DNA from: an uncultured Burkholderiales bacterium | GTDB taxonomy: Bacteria > Pseudomonadota > Gammaproteobacteria > Burkholderiales > Burkholderiaceae_C | Reading direction: 5' to 3' | Assembly (NCBI GenBank): GCA_903870145.1 | Contig: CAIQBO010000041.1 | Location: 1-64,000 of the forward strand | Length of the DNA stretch: 64,000 nucleotides | Part shown: in pieces, positions 21,223 to 29,308 of the stretch | Numbering within the stretch: position 1 is the stretch's first letter | How the letters are laid out: each line of letters opens with the position of its first letter | Notes under the pieces: generated by a model | Told to the model about the DNA's origin: nothing | The model's input: the letters and a program-made list of their open reading frames with translations, nothing else | Database searches by the model: none | Translations under genes and position numbers: made by a program

Positions 21223-21993
21223 ATGAGCGATACCGTCTTGAAAGTGGCAGGCGTTTCCAAACGCTTTGGCGGCTTGCAGGCCTTGGCCGATGTGGGCATC
21301 ACCATCGAGCGCGGCCAGGTCTACGGTTTGATCGGCCCCAATGGCGCTGGCAAAACCACATTCTTCAATGTGATCACCGGCTTGTACAGCCCTGACAGCG
21401 GCAGCTTTGAATTGGCCGGCAAACCTTATCAACCCAATGCAGTGCACGAAGTCGCCCAAGCCGGCATAGCCCGTACCTTTCAAAACATTCGCCTTTTCTC
21501 GGAAATGACAGCCCTGGAAAATGTCATGGTGGGCCGCCATGTGCGTACTTCCTCAGGCTTATGGGGCGCGATCTTGCGCACCCCCCACTTCAAAGCCGAA
21601 GAAGCGCAGATCGCACAGCGCGCCCAAGAACTGCTGGACTATGTGGGCATTGGCAAATACGCCGACTACCGCGCACGCACTTTGTCTTATGGCGATCAAC
21701 GCCGTCTTGAAATTGCCCGCGCTTTGGCCACCGATCCGCAGTTGATTGCGCTGGACGAGCCGGCGGCGGGCATGAACGCCACTGAAAAAATTCAATTGCG
21801 TGAATTGATAGATCGCATTCGCAAAGACAACCGCACCATCTTGCTGATTGAGCACGACGTGAAATTGGTCATGGGTTTGTGCGACCGCGTCACGGTGCTC
21901 GACTACGGCAAACAAATTGCCGAGGGCACACCCGCTGACGTGCAAAAGAACGACAAAGTGATAGAAGCCTATTTAGGCACAGGAGGGCATTGA
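21223..21993 (+). CDS. livG: Branched-chain amino acid ABC ATPase LivG
   Basis: The 256-residue ATPase has Walker A GPNGAGKTT, an ABC-signature-position LSYGDQRRLEIARAL, and Walker B LIALDEPAAGMN. The motifs GIARTFQNIRLF and NATEKIQL are typical of LivG. The frame is open from 21181 inside livM; the ATG at 21223 (MSDTVLKVAGVSKRFGG) is the right start. One base separates its stop from livF. Confidence 0.96.
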   Translation: MSDTVLKVAGVSKRFGGLQALADVGITIERGQVYGLIGPNGAGKTTFFNVITGLYSPDSGSFELAGKPYQPNAVHEVAQAGIARTFQNIRLFSEMTALENVMVGRHVRTSSGLWGAILRTPHFKAEEAQIAQRAQELLDYVGIGKYADYRARTLSYGDQRRLEIARALATDPQLIALDEPAAGMNATEKIQLRELIDRIRKDNRTILLIEHDVKLVMGLCDRVTVLDYGKQIAEGTPADVQKNDKVIEAYLGTGGH

Positions 21994-21994
21994 G

Positions 21995-22711
21995 ATGACC
22001 GCCGCACTGCTCAGAGTCAAAGGCCTGCAAGTGTCTTATGGTGGCATTCAAGCTGTCAAGGGCATTGATTTCGAAGTCCATGAGGGCGAATTGGTGTCTT
22101 TGATCGGCTCCAATGGCGCTGGCAAAACCACCACCATGAAGGCCATTACTGGCACCCTGCCTATTCATTCAGGCGACATTGAGTACTTGGGCAAAAGTAT
22201 TGTGGGGCAAGGCCCCTGGGACTTGGTCAAGCAGGGCCTGGCCATGGTGCCAGAAGGTCGCGGTGTGTTCACACGCATGACCATCATCGAGAATTTATTG
22301 ATGGGCGCCTACATCCGATCTGACAAAGCCGCTATTGCACAAGACATGGAAAAAGTCTTTGGCATTTTTCCTCGTTTGCTAGAGCGCAAAGATCAACTCG
22401 CAGGCACTTTGTCGGGGGGGGAGCAACAAATGCTGGCCATGGGCCGGGCCTTGATGAGTCGGCCCAAAGTCTTGCTGCTCGATGAGCCTTCTATGGGATT
22501 GTCACCCCTTATGGTGGATAAAATATTTGAAGTGGTGCGCGATGTGTTTGCACAGGGCGTGACGGTGTTGCTGGTCGAGCAAAACGCCAGCCGCGCTTTG
22601 GCCATTGCCAACCGCGGTTACGTCATGGAGTCGGGGTTGATCTCCATGACCGGGCCTGGCCATGAATTGTTGCAAGACCCCAAAGTGCGCGCTGCGTATT
22701 TAGGAGAATGA
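21995..22711 (+). CDS. livF: Branched-chain amino acid ABC ATPase LivF
   Basis: The 238-residue ATPase starts with a strand reading LLRVKGLQVSYGGIQAVKG and carries Walker A GSNGAGKTT, signature LSGGEQQMLAMGRAL and Walker B LLLDEPSMGLSP, all typical of LivF. It is last in livHMGF and converges on the Bug-family gene with a 47-base gap that holds no clear terminator. Confidence 0.96.
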   Translation: MTAALLRVKGLQVSYGGIQAVKGIDFEVHEGELVSLIGSNGAGKTTTMKAITGTLPIHSGDIEYLGKSIVGQGPWDLVKQGLAMVPEGRGVFTRMTIIENLLMGAYIRSDKAAIAQDMEKVFGIFPRLLERKDQLAGTLSGGEQQMLAMGRALMSRPKVLLLDEPSMGLSPLMVDKIFEVVRDVFAQGVTVLLVEQNASRALAIANRGYVMESGLISMTGPGHELLQDPKVRAAYLGE

Positions 22712-22758
22712 TTTCCTTGCGCTAAGCGTGTGCCAAGCGCATGCCAGCGCGATGGCGT

Positions 22759-23763
22759 TCAATCCACCTTGGCGCCGCTGGCCTTGACCACCGATTCGTA
22801 TTTATTCAACTCGCTTTTCATAAAGCTGGCAAACTGATCCGGCGTGCTGGCCACGGGCTCGGCCATCATCATGCCAAAGCGTGTGCGTGTTTCGGGCGCT
22901 GCAAGCGCTGCCGCAAAGGCTTGGTGCAATCGGGCCACCACGGCCGCCGGCGTGCCTGCAGGGGCCACCAAGCCCCACCATGTGTCGATCTCAAAGCCTT
23001 TCAAAGTTTCAGCCATGGTCGGGATGTCGGCCAGCGCGCTGCTACGCTGTGCGGTGGTCACGGCCAGCGCTTTGAGTTTGCCTGCTTTGATGTTGGGCGC
23101 TGCCGTGGCCAAGTTGTCAAAGTTAAAGTCAACTTGACCCGACAATAGCGCCAACTGCGCAGGGTTGGCGCCGTTAAAGGGAATGTGCACGGCAAAAATG
23201 CCCGCATCGCGTTTGAACATTTCTGCGGCCAAATGGCCTGCGCTGCCGTTGCCACCCGAGCCCACATTCAATTTGCCAGGATGCGTCTTGGCGTAGGCCA
23301 CCAAATCGCTGACGCTGTTGATTTTCAAGCGCTGCGCCACTTCGGCATTCATGACCAACACATTGGGCACGCGCACCATTTGCGTAATGGGAGCAAAGTC
23401 GCGCGAGGCATCAAAAGGCATTTTGGCAAACAACCAAGGGTTGATCGCATGGGTGGCCACAGCCGCTATGCCGATGGTGCTGCCGTCGGGCACGGCTTTG
23501 GCCACCAAGTCAACGCCCAAATTGCCGCCTGCACCCGGTTTGTTGTCGATGATCACAATGCCCAGACTGTCCTTGACGCGCTCAGCCAAGGCGCGTGCCG
23601 TCACGTCAATGGGGCCGCCGGGCGCGTAGGGCACCACCAAGCGGATGGGTTTGGTGGGGGCTTGGGCTTGAGCCAATGCCATGGCGCCGCCAAAAGCCCA
23701 CAGGCCGGTGATCAAACTGGCGCACAGCAGCAGGCGGCGTGCATTCAAAGGACGGCATGTCAT
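22759..23763 (-). CDS. Bug/TctC-family periplasmic solute-binding protein
   Basis: The 334-residue secreted protein has a signal peptide ending near MALAQAQA, then the Bug hallmark IRLVVPYAPGGPIDVTAR and the GGNGSAGHLAAEMF ligand loop. Family members bind carboxylates or related small molecules for tripartite tricarboxylate transporters, or act as orphans; no TctA/TctB is nearby. Its ATG overlaps the stop of the upstream reductase gene as ATGA, an unusual coupling. The ligand is unknown. Confidence 0.92.
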   Translation of the reverse strand: MTCRPLNARRLLLCASLITGLWAFGGAMALAQAQAPTKPIRLVVPYAPGGPIDVTARALAERVKDSLGIVIIDNKPGAGGNLGVDLVAKAVPDGSTIGIAAVATHAINPWLFAKMPFDASRDFAPITQMVRVPNVLVMNAEVAQRLKINSVSDLVAYAKTHPGKLNVGSGGNGSAGHLAAEMFKRDAGIFAVHIPFNGANPAQLALLSGQVDFNFDNLATAAPNIKAGKLKALAVTTAQRSSALADIPTMAETLKGFEIDTWWGLVAPAGTPAAVVARLHQAFAAALAAPETRTRFGMMMAEPVASTPDQFASFMKSELNKYESVVKASGAKVD

Positions 23764-24806
23764 GGTGTTTCCTTGGCCTTGTCGGCTTCTGTGGTGAACG
23801 AATCTGCAAAAAAGGCCTCTTCAGGCAAGCCCGCATGGCCAGTGTAGTCGGCGCGCGCCGAGTCCACCACAATGGGTGCGCCGCAGGCGTAAACCTGAAA
23901 ACCAGACAAATCAGGCTGGTCTTGCAGCACCGCTTGGTGCACGAATCCGGTTCTGCCAGCCCAGCCATCTTCAGGCAAGGCGTCTGAGATCACGGGCACA
24001 TAGGTCAAGTTTGGCATGCTGCTTAACTGGGCTTGAACCCAGTCGTTCATGTACAAGTCTGAAGGCCTGCGGCCGCCCCAATACAAGGCAGCAGGGCGAG
24101 TGATGTTTTTGTGCTGCATGTGTTCTAGTAAAGCCTTGATGGGCGCAAAGCCTGTGCCCGAGGCCAATAAAATCATGGGCGCATCGGAGTCCTCGCGCAA
24201 GTAAAAGCTGCCGTAGGGCCCCTCGATGCGCAAGATATCTTTCTCTTTCATGGTGGAGAAAACCACATCGGTAAATTTACCGCCTGGCATGTGCCGAATG
24301 TGCAACTGAACCTTGGGCGCGCCGGCCTCCAACGTATGCGGTGCATTGGCCATGCTGTAACTGCGCCGAGCGCCGTCGCGCAATAAAAACTCAACGTATT
24401 GACCTGCATGAAACTGCATCACATCGGTCGCTGGCAGTTGCAAAACCAGCAGCACCACATCGTCTGATTTTTTCTCCAAACTAAGCACGCGCACAGGCAT
24501 TTTTCGCACGGGGAAGCTGCCTTCTTCAGTGACTTGACGTGATTCAAGCAGCACATCGCTTTGGGCCTTAGAGCAGCACGTCAAGATCAGGCCTTGCGCC
24601 TCTTCTTCGGCACTCAGTGCCTTGCTTTGATGTTCGCCATGCACCACGGTGCCAGAAATTTTGCGGCATTTGCAAGAGCCGCAGGCGCCGTCCTTGCATC
24701 CATAGGGCAGGCCAATGCCCTGGCGGATGCCTGCTGCCAGCAGGGTTTCGCTGCTGTCAGCGCTGAAACTGCGCCCGCTGGGTTGCACGGTAATTTGGAA
24801 GCTCAT
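23760..24806 (-). CDS. 2Fe-2S ferredoxin / flavin reductase (CDP-6-deoxy-hexulose reductase-like)
   Basis: The protein has 348 residues from the ATG at 24806 (the frame is open further upstream). An N-terminal plant-type ferredoxin domain has C37, C42, C45 and C77 or C78 in YGCKDGACGSCKC and LILTCCSK. A ferredoxin-NADP reductase module follows: FAD motif RRSYSMANAP and NAD motif LLASGTGFAPIKALLEHM. Such proteins pass electrons from NAD(P)H to an oxygenase or dehydratase. No partner enzyme is adjacent, so the acceptor is unknown. It is coupled by overlap to the Bug protein gene. Confidence 0.9.
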   Translation of the reverse strand: MSFQITVQPSGRSFSADSSETLLAAGIRQGIGLPYGCKDGACGSCKCRKISGTVVHGEHQSKALSAEEEAQGLILTCCSKAQSDVLLESRQVTEEGSFPVRKMPVRVLSLEKKSDDVVLLVLQLPATDVMQFHAGQYVEFLLRDGARRSYSMANAPHTLEAGAPKVQLHIRHMPGGKFTDVVFSTMKEKDILRIEGPYGSFYLREDSDAPMILLASGTGFAPIKALLEHMQHKNITRPAALYWGGRRPSDLYMNDWVQAQLSSMPNLTYVPVISDALPEDGWAGRTGFVHQAVLQDQPDLSGFQVYACGAPIVVDSARADYTGHAGLPEEAFFADSFTTEADKAKETP

Positions 24807-24853
24807 GTTTTCGTTATCCTTGGGGGGTCTGTATTTTTTGCCAACCCCTGATT

Positions 24854-25795
24854 TTGCCTTCAAACCAAACCCCACTTGGCGCTTTGCCTGCTCGATTTCG
24901 GCGTGAGCGCGTATTGATCGTCGGCTGCGGCGATGTGGGCCAGCGCGCAGCGCGCCAATTGACTGGCCGTGTGCGGGTGTTGGCCCTGACATCGTCCCCT
25001 GAAAAAGCCCCATTGCTCAGAGCCCAAGGCATCACGCCCATTGAAGGCAACCTGGACCAAGCCCAAAGCTTGCAACGCTTGGCCGGCTGGGCCACGCGAG
25101 TGTTGCATTTAGCCCCACCCCCCTCCGACAGAAAAAGCCAGTGGGCCCAAGATCCACGCACCCATGCTTTGGTGCAAATGCTCAAAAAGCGCAGCTTGCC
25201 CAGGTCATTGGTTTATGGCTCCACCAGCGGGGTCTATGGCGACTGCAAGGGCAAGTGGGTGCCTGAGTCACAGCCGGTCAAGCCCCATACGCCCCGCGCC
25301 TATCGGCGGGTGGATGCGGAAAATACCATTCGCTTTTTAGGTCTCAGCGGGGTGCGCAGCAGCATCTTGCGAATTCCTGGCATTTATGCCCCTGATCGCG
25401 CAGGCGGCACGCCCCTTGAGCGTTTGCTCAAGGGCACGCCCGTGCTGATTCAAAAGGACGATGTGTACACCAACCACATTCATGCCGACGACTTGGCCCG
25501 CGCCTGTGTGGCCGCTTTGTGGCGCGGTAAACCACAGCGCGTGGTGCACGTCAGCGACGACACCCAGCTCAAAATGGGCGATTACTTTGATCTGGCCGCC
25601 GATCTGTTCAAATTGCCCAGGCCTCCTCGGGTGGCTCGCAGCACAGCTCAAGAGGCCTTGCCTTTGATGCTGCTGAGTTTCATGAGCGAATCACGCAGAC
25701 TGCGCAATGCCAGGTTGAAAAATGAATTGCGCGTGCAACTGCGCTACCCCACAGTGCGCGAGGGCTTAGGCTCTCGCACAGTAAAGCAAAAATAA
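24854..25795 (+). CDS. NAD(P)-dependent epimerase/SDR-like protein (YeeZ type)
   Basis: The 313-residue Rossmann protein has the nucleotide motif VLIVGCGDVGQRAARQL near residue 20, YGSTSGVYGD, and the segment HIHADDLARACVAAL typical of extended SDRs. The catalytic YxxxK tyrosine appears replaced by AYRRVDAEN, where the lysine position is not conserved, as in YeeZ-like atypical SDRs. The best start is TTG at 24854; no ATG lies before the Rossmann motif, and the ribosome site is weak. It is divergent from the ferredoxin reductase, and the downstream MFS gene begins 13 bases after it. Confidence 0.82.
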   Translation: MPSNQTPLGALPARFRRERVLIVGCGDVGQRAARQLTGRVRVLALTSSPEKAPLLRAQGITPIEGNLDQAQSLQRLAGWATRVLHLAPPPSDRKSQWAQDPRTHALVQMLKKRSLPRSLVYGSTSGVYGDCKGKWVPESQPVKPHTPRAYRRVDAENTIRFLGLSGVRSSILRIPGIYAPDRAGGTPLERLLKGTPVLIQKDDVYTNHIHADDLARACVAALWRGKPQRVVHVSDDTQLKMGDYFDLAADLFKLPRPPRVARSTAQEALPLMLLSFMSESRRLRNARLKNELRVQLRYPTVREGLGSRTVKQK

Positions 25796-25808
25796 AGAAC
25801 CTGGCCGA

Positions 25809-26966
25809 ATGAAACTTCTATGGAGACTTGGCGCCAAGTTATCGGGCGTGCAAAAAGTCTATGCGGCATTCTTTTTGTATGCCTTGGCTCTGGGCGGTCT
25901 GTACCCGCGCTTGGCTGAAATTCAGCGCAGCATGGGCGTGGCGGAAGGGGCCTTGGGCATGGGCTTGGTGGGCACTGCCGCGGGCACCTTGATTTCGTTG
26001 ACCTTTGGAGGGCCTTGGATCGAGCGCCTGGGCGCACGCAAAATTTTGTTGCTGGGCCTGCCCATGGTGGCCGTGTTTTATGCGCTCGCCTCGTTTGCGC
26101 CCAGCCCCATGTATTTATTTTTCGGGCTGCTGCCTGCGGGCATTTGCATTGGTGCAGTCGAGCAAGTGGTGAATTTAGAAGCCGATCGCATGGAGCACCT
26201 TTTGGGGCGCCGCATCATGAACCGCTCCCATGCTTTTTGGAGCATGGGGTTTGCTGCGGCCGGCCTGATTGGCGGCATGGCGGCGCAAAGTGGGTTGACG
26301 CCCCACATGCATTTGTGCGCCATGGCGGTTGTGGCGGGCCTCATGACTTGGGTGTGCTTGGGTCAATTTGTTGCAGCACCTTCGAGGCCGGTGGCAGACA
26401 TGCCCCGTTCGGCTGTGTTGGCCTGGCCTACATTGGCGATCGCCATGCTGGTGGTCTCTACATTGGCCGCCATGTTGATGGAAGGCGCTGGCATCGATTG
26501 GTCTGCCATTTACATGCGCGATGTGTTCCAAGCCAGCCCTTGGCTGTGTGGTTTGGCGGTGGCTGCTGGCGCCACTGCACAGGCCATCACCCGTTTTGTG
26601 GCCGATGGGTTTGTCGAGCGCTACCAACCGGTGCGGGTGGCGCGGGTGTTGATTGTGTTGCTTGGCGTGGGTGTTTGCGCTGTGGCCTGGGCGCCCAGTG
26701 CGGCAGTGGCCTTGTGCGGGTTTGCATTGATGGGCGTAGGCACCAGCGCTATTTTTCCTTTGGCCATGTCAGCGGCGGCGCAACGGACCGACCGACCCGC
26801 TTCACAAAATGTCGCTGCCTTGGCGCAAACATCGTTCGTCATTTTTTTACTAGGCCCACCTCTGCTGGGTTGGGTGGCCCAATCGCATGGCATTCGCGCT
26901 GCATTTGCAGTGAGTTTGCCTTTGGTGCTGCTGAGCTTTTGGGCCGCCAAGGCCTTGAAGCCTTAG
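25809..26966 (+). CDS. MFS transporter
   Basis: The 385-residue integral membrane protein has about 12 hydrophobic segments and the MFS loop motif WIERLGARKILLLG between helices 2 and 3. It resembles YbjJ-like permeases of broad, unknown substrate. It begins 13 bases after the SDR-like gene and is probably co-transcribed. It converges on the next gene with three bases between. Confidence 0.88.
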   Translation: MKLLWRLGAKLSGVQKVYAAFFLYALALGGLYPRLAEIQRSMGVAEGALGMGLVGTAAGTLISLTFGGPWIERLGARKILLLGLPMVAVFYALASFAPSPMYLFFGLLPAGICIGAVEQVVNLEADRMEHLLGRRIMNRSHAFWSMGFAAAGLIGGMAAQSGLTPHMHLCAMAVVAGLMTWVCLGQFVAAPSRPVADMPRSAVLAWPTLAIAMLVVSTLAAMLMEGAGIDWSAIYMRDVFQASPWLCGLAVAAGATAQAITRFVADGFVERYQPVRVARVLIVLLGVGVCAVAWAPSAAVALCGFALMGVGTSAIFPLAMSAAAQRTDRPASQNVAALAQTSFVIFLLGPPLLGWVAQSHGIRAAFAVSLPLVLLSFWAAKALKP

Positions 26967-26969
26967 CCC

Positions 26970-27533
26970 TTAGCCTTGGAGATGCTGATCCTGATCCTTG
27001 TCCTGTTGAAACAACTTTTGCAGCTCAATTCGATCGAATATCAGCTTGATCAAATAGGTGCCCAATAAACTGCCATTCAAATCGCCCATAAACATCCAAA
27101 AAGCATCCAAAGGGTTCTTTAAAAGAGAAGGGTCAAACACGGCCCATGCGGCGTGATGGATCAATGAATTGACTAGGCAATAAAGCAAAATCAGAACTGT
27201 CAAATCTTTGAGTGAGGAAAGTGAGACAGCGCGATCAGATTGCAGTTTGAATAAAAACAAAGCAGCCAAAGGACTGGCGCACGAGCAGGCAACATTCAAC
27301 AAACCTAACCACAAAGGGTCATTGACGTAATACAAGAGCAGGCTGCTTCCAAAGAAGGTGGCCAAACTGCCGTACCAACTGCCCAGCACGAGCAGATTCA
27401 AAATCCGTAAAAATGCCGGCAAATAAATGAGGCTGATGTGGGGAGATATTTCGGCAAACTGGAAAAGCCAATCACCCAAGATGTGCACCACAGGAAAGAG
27501 GATGGCCAAGGCCAAAATCAAAAGGGCGTGCAT
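26970..27533 (-). CDS. Hypothetical integral membrane protein
   Basis: I do not recognise a firm family. The 187-residue protein starts MHALLILALAILFPVVHILG. The frame runs back through the tRNA gene, but the ATG at 27533 is the first sensible start. About five hydrophobic segments are seen, with a charged, glutamine-rich tail (QQDKDQDQHLQG). The region ISLIYLPAFLRILNLLVLGS loosely resembles MASE1-like sensory membrane domains, but no output domain follows. It begins 38 bases after the 3' end of tRNA-Leu on the same strand and may share its transcript. Confidence 0.7.
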   Translation of the reverse strand: MHALLILALAILFPVVHILGDWLFQFAEISPHISLIYLPAFLRILNLLVLGSWYGSLATFFGSSLLLYYVNDPLWLGLLNVACSCASPLAALFLFKLQSDRAVSLSSLKDLTVLILLYCLVNSLIHHAAWAVFDPSLLKNPLDAFWMFMGDLNGSLLGTYLIKLIFDRIELQKLFQQDKDQDQHLQG

Positions 27534-27571
27534 CTCACAATCTGTTTGTGTACCACTTGACTTCAATTCAA

Positions 27572-27656
27572 TGGTGCCCGAGGCCGGAATCGAACCGGCA
27601 CGCCTTGCGGCGGGGGATTTTGAGTCCCCTGCGTCTACCAATTTCACCACCCGGGC
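27572..27656 (-). tRNA. tRNA-Leu (anticodon CAA)
   Basis: The 85-base minus-strand gene folds as a class II tRNA. Its acceptor stem is GCCCGGG paired with CUCGGGC (one G-U), the D-loop contains TTGGTAGACGC, the anticodon arm is GGGGA-CTCAAAA-TCCCC with CAA, the variable arm is extended, and the T arm contains GGTTCGATTCC. The 3' CCA is encoded. It reads UUG codons. A -10-like CATAAT lies 19 bases upstream. Confidence 0.97.
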
Positions 27657-27674
27657 AGGATTGCGAGGAACTTA

Positions 27675-27704
27675 ATTATGGCATATTTTTGATGGGCTTT
27701 GGCA
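27675..27704 (-). promoter_or_regulatory. Candidate promoter of tRNA-Leu
   Basis: On the minus strand CATAAT (27675-27680) is at the right distance for a start about 12 bases before the tRNA. A weak -35 candidate, TGCCAA, is about 18 bases further upstream and falls inside the plus-strand Xre remnant. Only the -10 is convincing. Confidence 0.45.
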
Positions 27705-27814
27705 GCGTCATGGCCATTGAAGCTGGAAAATACGCGCCAACTTTGGAGCGTGCACTGCAGATTTCTCAGACGTTGGGGAAACCGCTAGAACAAGTTTTTC
27801 ATTGGGATAAATGA
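27692..27814 (+). pseudogene. Remnant of an Xre-family (HTH) transcriptional regulator
   Basis: The 40 codons before the stop encode GSVMAIEAGKYAPTLERALQ, then ISQTLGKPLEQVFHWDK. This matches the C-terminal half of small YozG/Xre-type regulators: the recognition-helix end, then the conserved ALKIA-x-x-LGKPIE-x-IF tail. The first half of the helix-turn-helix is missing; its place is taken by the tRNA-Leu gene and promoter. There is no ribosome site. I judge it a truncated fossil, not an expressed gene. Confidence 0.65.
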
Positions 27815-27859
27815 TGTGCTTGCAGGGCACTGTTCGAAGGGTGAGGCAAGGGTGGGGCT

Positions 27860-28159
27860 CTAAAGGGTGAGTTCTTTTTGCAATTGCCAACTGACCATGA
27901 TCATGGCTGCCGTTAAAACGAGGCTCTGTGCCAAGGGTCCTGAAAGGTCGCTAGGCTCAATCTGTGATGCAGTTTGAAACAGCAATGCACCAATTGCTGC
28001 CAAGCAAAATCCCAAAGATACAGAATTCCATGGGTCAGATCGCGCTCGTTGAATCACCGTGTGCTCTGGAATTCGGGCCATCACGGTTTGCGTGAACCCA
28101 TTGTCTTGCGGCAGGGTTGCGGCCACCTCGCTGATCAGCCACGCTTCAAATGCATCCAT
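27860..28159 (-). CDS. Small membrane protein, possible anti-sigma factor
   Basis: I do not recognise the family. From the ATG at 28159 it has 99 residues: a soluble N-terminal half (MDAFEAWLISEVAA) and two hydrophobic segments (VSLGFCLAAIGALLF and LVLTAAMIMVSWQL). The frame is open from 28210 inside the sigma gene; the 28159 start leaves 11 bases after the sigma stop. Position directly after an ECF sigma factor and a soluble-plus-membrane layout suggest an anti-sigma role, which is inference only. No zinc-binding HxxxCxxC motif is visible. Confidence 0.6.
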   Translation of the reverse strand: MDAFEAWLISEVAATLPQDNGFTQTVMARIPEHTVIQRARSDPWNSVSLGFCLAAIGALLFQTASQIEPSDLSGPLAQSLVLTAAMIMVSWQLQKELTL

Positions 28160-28170
28160 ATTCGTATCTT

Positions 28171-28773
28171 TCACGAAACGCTCCAATTTTTTGAATCTTG
28201 TGTTTTCCAAGCTGCCAAGCTGGTCCGCAGCTTCGCAAGGGCGCGATGGGAATGTGTTTTAACAGTCCCCAGTTGCATGTTTAAGATTTTCGCAGTTTCA
28301 GTCATGGTCAGGTCAGCCAAATAACAATGAACGATCACTTCGCGCTCAGCTTGGCTGAGTGCAGTCATTGCATTTTCTAAATCAATCGAAAAAATAATGG
28401 ATTCTTCTGCGACATATTTTTCCCCCTTCGAGGGATCTGGGCGAAAATTGTCTGAATCAATCGATTCAAAGTCTTGTGCTCGATTGTTTGCAAGCCGTGC
28501 GTGATCAAGAAATGTGTTTCGAGCAATTGAAAATACCCAGGTTTTAAAGCTTGATTGAAACTTGAATTGAGGCAATGCCCGATGGACTTTTAGAAATGTG
28601 TCTTGCGCCAGTTCGTCCGCAGTATCCCGGTTGCCACTCAGGCCCCTGAGGTATAGCCGCAACCGAGACTGATGGCGCTTGATCAGTTGCTCAAAGGCCA
28701 GACTGTTGGTTTGCGAGAGGACCATTCGGACCAATTCCTCATCGGTATTTTGTGGAAGGGTCAAAATCAACAA
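28171..28773 (-). CDS. ECF-type RNA polymerase sigma factor
   Basis: The 200-residue protein has sigma region 2 with DELAQDTFLKVHRAL and FKTWVFSIARNTFLDHAR, a linker, and region 4 with LSQAEREVIVHCYLADLTMT followed by a helix-turn-helix (ETAKILNMQLGTVKTH). The linker is acidic and somewhat long (about residues 98-130). It lies between a DUF6249 gene (14 bases upstream) and a small membrane protein gene (downstream), all in one direction. The codon use and AT content look less GC-biased than the neighbouring housekeeping genes. Confidence 0.92.
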   Translation of the reverse strand: MLILTLPQNTDEELVRMVLSQTNSLAFEQLIKRHQSRLRLYLRGLSGNRDTADELAQDTFLKVHRALPQFKFQSSFKTWVFSIARNTFLDHARLANNRAQDFESIDSDNFRPDPSKGEKYVAEESIIFSIDLENAMTALSQAEREVIVHCYLADLTMTETAKILNMQLGTVKTHSHRALAKLRTSLAAWKTQDSKNWSVS

Positions 28774-28787
28774 TAGGAACGAGGGAG

Positions 28788-29195
28788 TCAGTCAGATTTT
28801 TTTCTGGTCTCGATGAACCAGACCAAAAAAAACACGAGCCCAATCAAAATGGGAATAGCGCCAATGATCCAAAGCCAGTCTTCTTCTGGGCGGATTGCCA
28901 CATACAAAATCAAGATTCCAATGCCCATTGAAACGTTGATGATTCCTCCCCGCAACTGGGAAGCCGATGACCACGTTTTGGGGGGTGCCACGGGCGCAGT
29001 TGCTATGGCTGCCTGCAACAGTTCTGGTGGTATTGGCACACCCTTTTCGGCCAGGAGTCGAATGGTTTCGTGTAAATGTTGATTGTGCTGGATCTTTTCA
29101 TGATAGTGCATGATGAGTGCCACAATCGGTATGCAAAGTGCCAGAATAGGGATGGCAAAAGGTGCCAGATGTTTCAATGTAGTTCCAAAGTCCAT
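28788..29195 (-). CDS. DUF6249-like membrane protein
   Basis: The 135-residue protein has an N-terminal membrane segment (IPILALCIPIVALIMHYHEK), a cytoplasmic stretch with LLAEKGVPIPPELL, and two C-terminal membrane segments (GIGILILYVAI and LWIIGAIPILIGLVFFLVW). The KGVPIPPEL phrase and topology are those of DUF6249 proteins, often found beside ECF sigma genes. Its function is unknown. It is the first gene of the sigma operon and divergent from the secreted esterase. Confidence 0.75.
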   Translation of the reverse strand: MDFGTTLKHLAPFAIPILALCIPIVALIMHYHEKIQHNQHLHETIRLLAEKGVPIPPELLQAAIATAPVAPPKTWSSASQLRGGIINVSMGIGILILYVAIRPEEDWLWIIGAIPILIGLVFFLVWFIETRKKSD

Positions 29196-29308
29196 GTATT
29201 TTCCTTGATGGGTAAGGTGGGTTAGACGAGATGAGTGGGCGTTTTGGATTCAACTGCACCCCTCCTAAAATGTCGAACGCCCATAACAATTCAGATGGAC
29301 AACGCAAA

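Noticed and set aside
22712..22758. Short GCGCT/AGCGC repeat between livF and the Bug gene as a terminator
   Set aside because: Stem of only five pairs with no T tract.
26015..27049. Alternative-frame plus ORF over the MFS gene
   Set aside because: The 25809-26966 frame has membrane helices and the MFS loop motif; this one is Gly/Cys/His-rich noise.
27533..27656. tRNA-Leu as an integration site for an island
   Set aside because: No integrase gene and no direct repeat of the tRNA 3' end found in the window.
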